Assembly (NCBI GenBank): GCA_964441245.1
Contig: CAYTVR010000007.1
Span: 8,665-72,664, forward strand
Origin: JALZUU01 sp964441245
GTDB taxonomy: Bacteria > Bacteroidota > Bacteroidia > Chitinophagales > Saprospiraceae
Direction: 5' to 3'
DNA: 64,000 nt
In this document: piece by piece, positions 55,572 through 62,634 of the stretch
How positions within the stretch are numbered: position 1 is the stretch's first letter
Layout: each line of letters opens with the position of its first letter
Translations under genes and position numbers: made by a program
The notes under the pieces: generated by a model
The model's input: only the letters and a program-made list of their open reading frames with translations
Database searches by the model: none
Told to the model about the DNA's origin: nothing

Positions 55572-56909
55572 GTGACTTTTGCAGAATTAAATTTAAATAA
55601 AGCCTTACTTAACGCACTGGATGACTTAGGTTTTACCGAAACCACGCCCATTCAGGAACAGTCGTTTTCCGTTATTATGTCGGGAAGAGATGTGGTGGGT
55701 ATTGCCCAAACGGGTACTGGAAAAACTTTTGCCTATTCTCTCCCATTGCTTCGCTTATTAAAATTTTCAAAACAAAAAGCTCCTAGAGTTTTAATGGTCG
55801 TTCCTACTCGAGAATTGGTGATACAATTGGTGGCTGATTTAGAGAAATTAACGACTTATACCAGTACTCGAGTCGTAGGCGTTTATGGAGGAACGAACAT
55901 CAACACTCAAAAGGATTTAGTGATGGAAGGCGTAGATGTCCTTGTGGCTACTCCTGGAAGATTATTGGATTTGGCTTACACCGGAGCATTGCGTTTGAAA
56001 TCTATTCAAAAATTAGTGATTGATGAGGTGGACGAAATGCTCAATATTGGTTTTCGACCACAAATAACCAATTTGCTGGATATTCTGCCAAAAAAGAGAC
56101 AAAACTTACTCTTTTCTGCTACCATTACTCCAGAGGTAGAAGATATCATAGACACCTTTTTTAATCATCCCGTCAAAATTGAAATTGCCCCTACAGGAAC
56201 TCCTTTAGATCAAATTGAGCAGTATGCCTTTAATGTTCCCAACTTCAATACCAAGGCGAATCTCTTAGAATTTTTACTGAACCAAGAAAATGAGTTTACA
56301 AAAGTCTTGGTCTTTATTGAAAATAAAAAGCTGGTAGATCGTTTACACGAAAAACTAGAGCTTAGATTTCCAGAACAAATTGGCGCTATTCACAGTAATA
56401 AATCTCAAAATTATAGAATGCGAGCAGTTGCTGGTTTTGAAGATGGAACGCATCGGGTTTTATTAGCAACTGATTTATTGGCTCGTGGATTGGATATTTC
56501 TACAGTTACTCATGTGATCAATTTTGATGTTCCTCCGATTCCAGAAAATTATATGCATCGAATTGGGCGTACTGGCCGGGCATCTGAACATGGGATTGCG
56601 ATTACTTTCGTAAAAGAAGCAGAAGAAGATTTAAAATTTGCGATTGAAGTATTGATGACCGAAGAAATTCCGATGAGAGCATTACCTGAAGAAGTGGTCA
56701 TTTCCGATGAATTAATGCCCGAGGAAGAAGCTAAGATTATAGATAAAAGTTATTTAAAATTTCCTAAAGCAAAAGCTTCAGGTGCAGCCTTCCATGAAAA
56801 GAAAGATAAAAACAAAAAAGTCAATCTAGGAGGCTCGTATCGACGAAACTTAAAAGCCAAATACAAAAAACCCATCAAACGAAGTGGTAAAAATTCGAAG
56901 AAAAAGTAA
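55572..56909 (+). CDS. DEAD-box family ATP-dependent RNA helicase (DEVD variant)
   Basis: RNA remodelling, cytoplasmic; about 445 aa from GTG 55572. The Q motif is FTETTPIQEQ, motif I AQTGTGKT (45-52), Ia VPTREL, Ib TPGR, motif II DEVD (151-154, where most members have DEAD), motif III SAT (182-184), motif V TDLLARGLDI and motif VI HRIGRTGRA. The C-terminal 45 residues are a basic low-complexity tail (KKDKNKKVNLGG ... SGKNSKKK) typical of RhlE/CsdA-type helicases that bind RNA. GTG is chosen because the frame's earlier TTG sits inside the promoter element. Monocistronic. Confidence 0.9.
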   Translation: MTFAELNLNKALLNALDDLGFTETTPIQEQSFSVIMSGRDVVGIAQTGTGKTFAYSLPLLRLLKFSKQKAPRVLMVVPTRELVIQLVADLEKLTTYTSTRVVGVYGGTNINTQKDLVMEGVDVLVATPGRLLDLAYTGALRLKSIQKLVIDEVDEMLNIGFRPQITNLLDILPKKRQNLLFSATITPEVEDIIDTFFNHPVKIEIAPTGTPLDQIEQYAFNVPNFNTKANLLEFLLNQENEFTKVLVFIENKKLVDRLHEKLELRFPEQIGAIHSNKSQNYRMRAVAGFEDGTHRVLLATDLLARGLDISTVTHVINFDVPPIPENYMHRIGRTGRASEHGIAITFVKEAEEDLKFAIEVLMTEEIPMRALPEEVVISDELMPEEEAKIIDKSYLKFPKAKASGAAFHEKKDKNKKVNLGGSYRRNLKAKYKKPIKRSGKNSKKK

Positions 56910-56966
56910 GCGGCCATTTTTCGTAAAACATCTATTTCAGACTAATTATCTCCGCTAACCTATTGT

Positions 56967-56997
56967 GGTCACTACCGTTCCTTCCTCAAAAGTGACC
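56967..56997 (+). terminator. Hairpin after the helicase gene, possible weak terminator
   Basis: GGTCACT (56967-56973) pairs with AGTGACC (56991-56997), 58 nt after the stop. There is no immediate T-tract; a run of 9-10 T comes 30 nt later. Called only as a possible terminator. Confidence 0.3.
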
Positions 56998-57171
56998 GTT
57001 ATCTAAATGATAGCCCAAACATGCAATTTTTTTTTAATGTTTCTTCTTCGATTCCAATGGTAATTTTATCTTTGAATGTCCAATTTTAAAATGATATTCA
57101 TTTTTAAATGACCCAAATAAATTCCCCTAGTCCTAAAACTGATTCACAAACTTTTTTAAACGTTCATAAGG

Positions 57172-57477
57172 ATGGTCCTTGACTCAACAAAAACATATAC
57201 TTTAATCGATAAAGAGCAAAACCTAATTGGAGAAATTCACTCAATTACGAGCAAAGAAAACTGGTTTATCGGTACTGCCGGAATACTTAGTTTTCCTGAA
57301 AATATTGCCAACCTATTTCATAAAATAGAGGAATTAGTGAAGGAACGTGATTTCCGTTCTGTTAGACAAACAGAAGCAGAGTTGTTGAGTCATGAGTTAC
57401 AACTAAAAGAAACTGGAGTGACCTTGAGTGAATTTCAAGTAGATAAAAAAAAGAAAGTATATTTTAAACTAGCCTAG
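57172..57477 (+). CDS. Small cytoplasmic hypothetical protein
   Basis: 101 aa with no signal. An N-terminal beta part (KTYTLIDKEQNLIGEIHSI) is followed by a long helix (NIANLFHKIEELVKERDFRSV) and a C-terminal strand (KKVYFKLA). Its coding character is supported by a strong terminator 30 bp after the stop. No family recognised; the upstream 262 bp contain no promoter match I trust. Confidence 0.65.
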   Translation: MVLDSTKTYTLIDKEQNLIGEIHSITSKENWFIGTAGILSFPENIANLFHKIEELVKERDFRSVRQTEAELLSHELQLKETGVTLSEFQVDKKKKVYFKLA

Positions 57478-57507
57478 TAAATAAAACTATCGAACCTGAG
57501 CATGTTA

Positions 57508-57557
57508 AATGTCCTTTGAATCATATCCCTATGAGCAAAGGACATTCTTCTTTTTTT
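57508..57557 (+). terminator. Intrinsic terminator after the 101-aa protein gene
   Basis: AATGTCCTTTG (57508-57518) pairs perfectly with CAAAGGACATT (57536-57546), followed by CTTCTTTTTTT. It lies between convergent genes ending at 57477 and 57583. Confidence 0.88.
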
Positions 57558-57582
57558 ATAAATCAATCAGTTTCACCTCAAA

Positions 57583-58110
57583 TTACAATTCTAAAATCCC
57601 TTCCGGTAAATCCATCCAAATCATTTTTTCAGATTTGTCTATTTTAACGATCAATGTCTCATTTAGAGGAATTAGAATCTCTTTCTCTTGATATTTTAGC
57701 ATGGCCATTTCTTGCTGTGGAAATTCTTCTACTCGTTCTATCACTCCAATTTTACCGATGGATTCATCAATTATTTCAAAACCTACATATTGACTATAAA
57801 AAAGACCATCCTCTTCTTGAGGAACCAAACGCTCTTCCTTCGGCCGTACATCTTGAGGACGTAGCAATATAGTCTTACCCGCTATTTTAGCCGCAGCTTC
57901 TTTAGAATCTACTTCTTCTAATTTGGCCACCAAAGTATCCAACATGTTGACTTCTTCAATGAAATAAGGAATAGCTTTCCCTTGTATTTCTACAAACATC
58001 ACACTAGCCGCCAAAATATCTTCTATAAATTCTGTTTCCACAAAAAGTCGAATTTCGCCCTTTGTTCCAAATGCTTTCTTGGTATGACCTATTGAAATGT
58101 TTTTCTTCAT
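57583..58110 (-). CDS. rimM: 16S rRNA processing / 30S maturation factor RimM
   Basis: Binds ribosomal protein S19 and assists maturation of the 30S head; 175 aa. The N-terminal RimM domain starts with SIGHTKKAFGTKGEIRLFVE, and the C-terminal PRC-barrel-like half has LFYSQYVGFEIIDES ... EILIPLNETLIVKID. In many bacteria it sits in an rpsP-rimM-trmD operon; here neither neighbour is in that group. Seven tandem TATTGRA heptamers abut the ATG on its 5' side. Confidence 0.94.
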   Translation of the reverse strand: MKKNISIGHTKKAFGTKGEIRLFVETEFIEDILAASVMFVEIQGKAIPYFIEEVNMLDTLVAKLEEVDSKEAAAKIAGKTILLRPQDVRPKEERLVPQEEDGLFYSQYVGFEIIDESIGKIGVIERVEEFPQQEMAMLKYQEKEILIPLNETLIVKIDKSEKMIWMDLPEGILEL

Positions 58111-58159
58111 TATTGAATATTGAATATTGGATATTGGATATTGGATATTGGATATTGAA
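58111..58159. repeat. Seven tandem TATTGRA heptamers abutting the rimM start
   Basis: On the plus strand: two TATTGAA, four TATTGGA and one TATTGAA in exact 7-bp register (49 bp). On the rimM coding strand this is the 5' untranslated sequence immediately before ATG 58110. Copy-number change would alter promoter-to-start spacing without touching the reading frame. Confidence 0.95.
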
Positions 58160-58253
58160 GAAACCCGTTATTATAGTCCTCAATTTTGTCGAAAGACTAA
58201 AAAAGGCTAAATTCATCAGTTGACTTTATTTTAAGAACCTTATCCTTTATCCT

Positions 58254-58694
58254 ATGTTTTCCTCCTTTATTAAAATGACCATGGCTTTTTCATTAGTCTG
58301 TTTATCCGTTTCCATTTTTGCACAAGATAGTAAAGCTGTGAAAAAGGTCAAACAAATTCTTCATTCGCAGGCTGATGCTTGGAATCAAGGAGACATCGAT
58401 ACCTTTATGGAAGACTATTGGAAATCTGAAAATTTACAATTTATTGGCTCAAAAGGAGTCACATACGGATGGAAAGCGACGAAGGCTAATTACAAAAAAA
58501 GATATCCCAATAAAGATGCGATGGGGCAATTGAGCTTTGATATCATTAATGTGGATCGACAAAGCCGGAAGGTGATTAGTTTGGTTGGAAAATTTACATT
58601 GAAAAGAAGTATGGGGGATTTAAGCGGACACTTTTTATTGATCTTTAAAAAGATAAAAGGGAAGTGGTTGATCATTGCAGACCATACCAGTTAG
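58254..58694 (+). CDS. Exported SnoaL-like / DUF4440-type protein
   Basis: 146 aa with a signal ending SVSIFAQ. The mature 115 residues fit the NTF2-like cone fold: helical HSQADAWNQGDIDTFMEDYWKSENLQFIGS, then YGWKATKANYKKRYP and strands LSFDIINVDRQS, VISLVGKFTLKR and HFLLIFKKIKGKWLIIADH. Such proteins bind or turn over small ligands; no catalytic residues can be assigned. The start could also be Met8 or Met10, which shortens the signal. It is divergent from rimM and convergent with the lipoprotein gene at 58780. Confidence 0.85.
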   Translation: MFSSFIKMTMAFSLVCLSVSIFAQDSKAVKKVKQILHSQADAWNQGDIDTFMEDYWKSENLQFIGSKGVTYGWKATKANYKKRYPNKDAMGQLSFDIINVDRQSRKVISLVGKFTLKRSMGDLSGHFLLIFKKIKGKWLIIADHTS

Positions 58695-58720
58695 AGCTTT
58701 GTGCTATATCGCATTTTTTT

Positions 58721-58777
58721 GAACCATATTGGGCATTTAAGTTCATTTAAGAAATGCCCTATTAAATTATATGGTTC
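58721..58777. terminator. Two-stage inverted repeat between convergent genes
   Basis: The outer arms GAACCATAT (58721-58729) and ATATGGTTC (58769-58777) enclose the inner arms GGGCATTT (58731-58738) and AAATGCCC (58752-58759). It occupies nearly all of the 85-bp interval between the stops at 58694 and 58780 and probably acts as a bidirectional terminator, although no long T-tract flanks it. Confidence 0.65.
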
Positions 58778-58779
58778 AA

Positions 58780-59544
58780 TCAATTAAAATCAACTACACG
58801 ATACTCCAAAATAAATCCTTCTTCCGCTTTTTCTTCCCAAACTTGACCTTCACAAATTGCTAAATCACCACCGCATTGCGTGTCGAGAATTCGCATTTTT
58901 TTATATACCAATCCAACATTTTTAGCATACTTTTCTGTGACCTCTCGAATCTCAATCAAGTTCTCGTTTTGAGCATGAAAAATCGTAGTCACCTCTTCAA
59001 AAAAGATTCCCTCTATCGTCTCAGGTTCAGCAATCGTTCCCACTTCAGATACTTCCCAACCTTTAAATAATTCTAAAGTTTCACCGGCAACGGAAATAAT
59101 CGTAGCCTTATCTACGAATTGATTCCCATCCCAAGTATTCCCTTCTTCCAAAGGATAAACCATTTTTACAAAACGTACATTTTCCTCTACTCGCTCCGCG
59201 GTATTTTCCGTACGAAGACTCACCCAAATATCTTTTAATACCCAAGGATCATCAAGAGTAGCTCGGACAGATCTTTCCATTCTATAATTGATTCTATTTT
59301 CATTATCAAAGAGCGTATCGGTTATTTCTTCTTTTAGGAAAAAACTAGTCGTATCAATGGTCCCTTCTGATTTGATATTATAAACGATAGAATCCACTTG
59401 ATATGTGATGTATTTGCCTACCTCCAATGGAAAGTATTCATAACCAAATTCTAAAGGAAAATCCTCGATCACCTGTTTGTCTTTACAGGAAAAAAGTAAA
59501 AAAATGGCTAAACAAAAGAGAGAACAATATTTGAAGGGATTCAT
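58780..59544 (-). CDS. Lipoprotein, function unknown
   Basis: 254 aa. The signal ends in LLFSC (Cys20), a good lipobox, followed by KDKQ. The mature part is beta-rich and acidic: FGYEYFPLEVGKYITYQVDSIVYN, EEITDTLFDNENRINYRMERSV, VYPLEEGNTWDGNQF, YAKNVGLVYKK. This pattern (FPLxxGKYxTYxVDS ... NVGLVYKK) recurs in uncharacterised Bacteroidota lipoproteins. Two Cys near the end (TQCGGDLAICEG) could form a disulfide. It lies 147 bp downstream of mnmA; co-transcription is uncertain. Confidence 0.8.
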   Translation of the reverse strand: MNPFKYCSLFCLAIFLLFSCKDKQVIEDFPLEFGYEYFPLEVGKYITYQVDSIVYNIKSEGTIDTTSFFLKEEITDTLFDNENRINYRMERSVRATLDDPWVLKDIWVSLRTENTAERVEENVRFVKMVYPLEEGNTWDGNQFVDKATIISVAGETLELFKGWEVSEVGTIAEPETIEGIFFEEVTTIFHAQNENLIEIREVTEKYAKNVGLVYKKMRILDTQCGGDLAICEGQVWEEKAEEGFILEYRVVDFN

Positions 59545-59691
59545 AAATCAGTAATTGAGCATTGAAAAGAATACTAAGAAATATGCAATTAATAAGCCAA
59601 AGCAGCGAGTATTAAATACGATAGCGATAAGAAAAACTGGATTGAAATGCCCATTTACAGGGCAAATGTTTTTGATCATCGAATCACCACA

Positions 59692-60795
59692 TTACCTAAT
59701 CGAACTTCCGTAGATGATTCCACCTCCGATCACATCATCTCCTTCATAGAAAACAGCTGATTGTCCAGGAGCTACTCCTTTTACATTAGCTAAAAATTCT
59801 ACATCGACCATATCATTCTCCAAATTTTTGAGCCGACTCATCGTACCTCGATCATTGTACCGAATTTGAGTAGTTATATCGATGTCTTCCGGAAATTTTT
59901 CATATTTCATAGAATTGATTTGGGAAACTTTCATCCCATTCCGAAGCAACTCATCAACTTTTCCAAGTACCACCGTATTGGTATCTGGTTGAATTTCAGT
60001 CACATACATCGGTTCTCCAAATGCCAAGCCCAAACCTTTTCTTTGTCCTATAGTATAAAATGGATAACCATTATGTGTTCCTAAAACTTCCCCACTCGTA
60101 TTGACAAATTGTCCTCCTTTCACCTTCTCTTCCAAACCATCTACCCTATTTTTTAGAAAATTCCGATAGTCATTATCAGGAACAAAACAAATTTCAAAGC
60201 TTTCTCCTTTTTTAGACAATTCTTCATATCCCCAATCAAAAGCCATTTTTCGCACTTCTGGTTTAGTATAGGGCCCCAATGGAAAATAGCTTCTATCCAT
60301 ACATTCTTGGCTCAAGCCCCAAAGCACATAGGATTGATCTTTTCGATCGTCTTTTCCTTTAGAAATAAATTTTCGGCCTTCGTGTTCTTTGATCTGAGCA
60401 TAATGTCCTGTAGCGATAAATTCACAGTCTAAAGCATCAGCTCGTTTGAGTAAAGAACTCCATTTGATGTGTGTATTACAAAGCACACAAGGATTCGGTG
60501 TACGTCCAGCAATATATTCATCAACAAAATTGTCAATGACGTAATCTCCAAATTCTTCTCGAATATCAACGATAAAATGGTGAAATCCCATGTTGACGGC
60601 CACCTGACGCGCATCATTGATAGAATCGAGACTACAACAGCCTGTTTCTTTCTTAGATGCTCCAGAATTCGCATAATCCCAGGTTTTCATAGTGATTCCG
60701 ATCACTTCATAGCCTTCTTGATGAAGCATCATTGCTGTGACGGTACTATCTATTCCGCCACTCATTGCCACTAAGACTTTTCCATGTTTACTCAT
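59692..60795 (-). CDS. mnmA: tRNA-specific 2-thiouridylase MnmA
   Basis: Thiolates U34 of tRNA Lys, Glu and Gln. 367 aa. The PP-loop is AMSGGIDSTV (10-19), the nucleophile Cys103 lies in GRTPNPCVLCNTHIKW, the persulfide-relay Cys203 lies in SFEICFVPDNDY, and the family's YTIGQRKGLG and VAPGQSAVFYEGD motifs follow. The CVLC makes a CxxC next to the nucleophile. It starts at 60795 with MSKHGKVLVAMSGG, the usual N-terminus, and is divergent from the RlpA-like gene. Confidence 0.97.
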   Translation of the reverse strand: MSKHGKVLVAMSGGIDSTVTAMMLHQEGYEVIGITMKTWDYANSGASKKETGCCSLDSINDARQVAVNMGFHHFIVDIREEFGDYVIDNFVDEYIAGRTPNPCVLCNTHIKWSSLLKRADALDCEFIATGHYAQIKEHEGRKFISKGKDDRKDQSYVLWGLSQECMDRSYFPLGPYTKPEVRKMAFDWGYEELSKKGESFEICFVPDNDYRNFLKNRVDGLEEKVKGGQFVNTSGEVLGTHNGYPFYTIGQRKGLGLAFGEPMYVTEIQPDTNTVVLGKVDELLRNGMKVSQINSMKYEKFPEDIDITTQIRYNDRGTMSRLKNLENDMVDVEFLANVKGVAPGQSAVFYEGDDVIGGGIIYGSSIR

Positions 60796-61062
60796 TATAA
60801 ATCCTTTATTTTAAGCGTTGTTCCACATTTGATAACTATATGGTATATGATTTGATTGGTGTATATTGTTGGAAATTGTACTTTTATTCCATAAAAGCAG
60901 TAAATAACCTTTCCAAACAATAACACTTTCACAAATAATTATCAAAATTACAAAATTTGCAGGGCTAAAGTTCAATAGAATGACCGACTTTATCGTTCTT
61001 TATTGTGTTTAAGCTTAATATTGGCTAATTTTAAACTTTACAATCACTAAAATCAAAGTATT

Positions 61063-62016
61063 ATGAGACACTACACGCTTACCTCACTAGCACTCATTAC
61101 TCTATTTTTGATGTCTTGGCAACTTAATGCCCAAGAATTAGGAGTCGCTACTCCTTATTCTGACTCATTTCAAGGACGTAAAACTGCAAGTGGTCAGCCT
61201 TATGATAAAAATAAACTTACCGGCGCCCATAAAACACTTCCCTTTGGTACTCAGATTAGAGTCACTAGATTGGATAATAAAAAATCTGTTACCGTTCGGA
61301 TCAACGATCGAGGGCCATACATCAGTGGCCGTGTAGTTGAAATTTCCCGTAAGGCAGCCGAAAGATTGGACTTACTAGAAGTCGGACAAGCAGATGTTAA
61401 AATCGAGGTAACCCGACCTGGAAGTGACTTTGATGAAGCTGTGGCTTCTAAAGAACCACCTATGACCGTCGTTAAATCCTCCAAGCCGAAGACGGTTACT
61501 TCTAAAGTAAATAAAAGTCCTACTCCTCCTGCTTATGATACGAAAACAACGACTCGGAAGTCCACTAAAAAGTCTGATCTTAAATTGACTGAAAAGGCAC
61601 CTCCGAAAAAGGCAAAAGCTCCTACTCCTACTAAAAAAGCAGCACCAGCTAAAGTTCAAAAAGCAGCTCCTGTACAAGCTGTCGTCGAAGAAGCAAAGTT
61701 AGTGACGGGTAAAGAATATACTCAACGTGGTCTTTATCAAATCGAATTGAGAAAACCAAAGGCAGAAGGTTTTGGAGTACAAGTCGCTGCAGTTACTTCT
61801 TACGAAAGTATGATGAAGCAAGTCGCTGTTTATCAAGGTAAATGGTTTAAAAAAGTAATGGTTGGCATTGAAGCCGGAGCTGATGGAAAAGATATCTATA
61901 AAATTATCCTTGGTAATTTTGAAGAAAGAAAGGCAGCTGACAATTATAAAAAACAATTAAAAAAGAAGAAAAAAATCAGTGGTTTTGTTATTGATTTAGC
62001 AGCGGTGAATCAATAA
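61063..62016 (+). CDS. RlpA-like protein with C-terminal SPOR domain
   Basis: Exported 317-aa cell-wall protein (signal MRHYTLTSLALITLFLMSWQLNAQ). A double-psi beta-barrel RlpA domain spans 26-120 (DSFQGRKTASGQPYD, TGAHKTLPFGTQIRV, and RINDRGPY with the putative catalytic Asp82). A Lys/Pro/Thr/Ala-rich linker (about 125-210) is followed by a SPOR domain (about 235-317, GFGVQVAAVTSYE ... YKIILGNFEERKAADNYKKQL). SPOR domains bind denuded glycan at division septa, and some RlpA proteins are lytic transglycosylases there. Without a lipobox it is periplasmic or secreted. Followed by a strong terminator. Confidence 0.92.
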   Translation: MRHYTLTSLALITLFLMSWQLNAQELGVATPYSDSFQGRKTASGQPYDKNKLTGAHKTLPFGTQIRVTRLDNKKSVTVRINDRGPYISGRVVEISRKAAERLDLLEVGQADVKIEVTRPGSDFDEAVASKEPPMTVVKSSKPKTVTSKVNKSPTPPAYDTKTTTRKSTKKSDLKLTEKAPPKKAKAPTPTKKAAPAKVQKAAPVQAVVEEAKLVTGKEYTQRGLYQIELRKPKAEGFGVQVAAVTSYESMMKQVAVYQGKWFKKVMVGIEAGADGKDIYKIILGNFEERKAADNYKKQLKKKKKISGFVIDLAAVNQ

Positions 62017-62060
62017 TAAGTCTCTTTTTTGATCCAGAAAAACGATCAATTATACCAATT

Positions 62061-62098
62061 AAAAAGCCGGAAATTACTTCGTAGTTTCCGGCTTTTTT
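62061..62098. terminator. Bidirectional terminator between rlpA-like gene and aroK
   Basis: AAAAAGCCGGAAA (62061-62073) pairs with TTTCCGGCTTTTT (62085-62097) around a TTCG-containing loop, with a T-tract on one side and an A-tract on the other. It lies between the stops of the convergent genes at 62016 and 62104. Confidence 0.93.
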
Positions 62099-62103
62099 GA
62101 TTT

Positions 62104-62625
62104 TCATTTTCCTTGAAAGTACTTCAATAAATCTTCTAAATTTTTATCCTTACCATCCTGTTGAAAATGAATGACTTTTGCTTTAGCATAAAAAGATTCT
62201 CGTTCCAATAATTTTTCTTCTATAAAAGCAAATAATTCCTCAGGCGTTTTGTCGAGGAGCAATGGTCTTTTACTTGATTTTTTTAATCGACCAAAAAGGA
62301 GAGTTGCGGCACATTTGAGATAGACCGTTGTACCCTGCTCATTCATCCAATCCATATTATCAAAAAAGCAAGGTGTTCCTCCTCCAACAGAAATGATTTT
62401 GGCTTCGCTTGTTGTGATCAATCGAAGATATTTTTTTTCTAACTCTCGAAAGCTAGCCTCCCCTTCTTGCTCAAAAATTTGATTGATCGTTTTTCCAGTC
62501 TCTTCGACAATCCACGCATCTAGATCTACCAATTCCATATCCATCGCTTTGGCCAGACCACGTCCATAAAGTGATTTGCCACTGCCCATAAATCCAATCA
62601 AAAAAATATTTTCAGTTACCTTCAT
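62104..62625 (-). CDS. aroK: Shikimate kinase
   Basis: Phosphorylates shikimate at the 3-hydroxyl in the chorismate pathway. 173 aa, the usual length. Walker A GFMGSGKS is at 11-18, the shikimate/Mg-binding VDLDAWIVE at about 33-41, SFRELEKKYL holds the substrate arginine, and VGGGTPCF is the shikimate-binding glycine loop; the lid has KSSKRPLL. It starts 9 bp after the stop of the GH15 gene on the same strand, so the two are co-transcribed, although there is no obvious pathway link. Confidence 0.96.
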   Translation of the reverse strand: MKVTENIFLIGFMGSGKSLYGRGLAKAMDMELVDLDAWIVEETGKTINQIFEQEGEASFRELEKKYLRLITTSEAKIISVGGGTPCFFDNMDWMNEQGTTVYLKCAATLLFGRLKKSSKRPLLLDKTPEELFAFIEEKLLERESFYAKAKVIHFQQDGKDKNLEDLLKYFQGK

Positions 62626-62634
62626 TCTATTTCC

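Noticed and set aside
58111..58159. Short CRISPR-like array
   Set aside because: Units are 7-bp direct tandem repeats with no spacers and no cas genes in the window.
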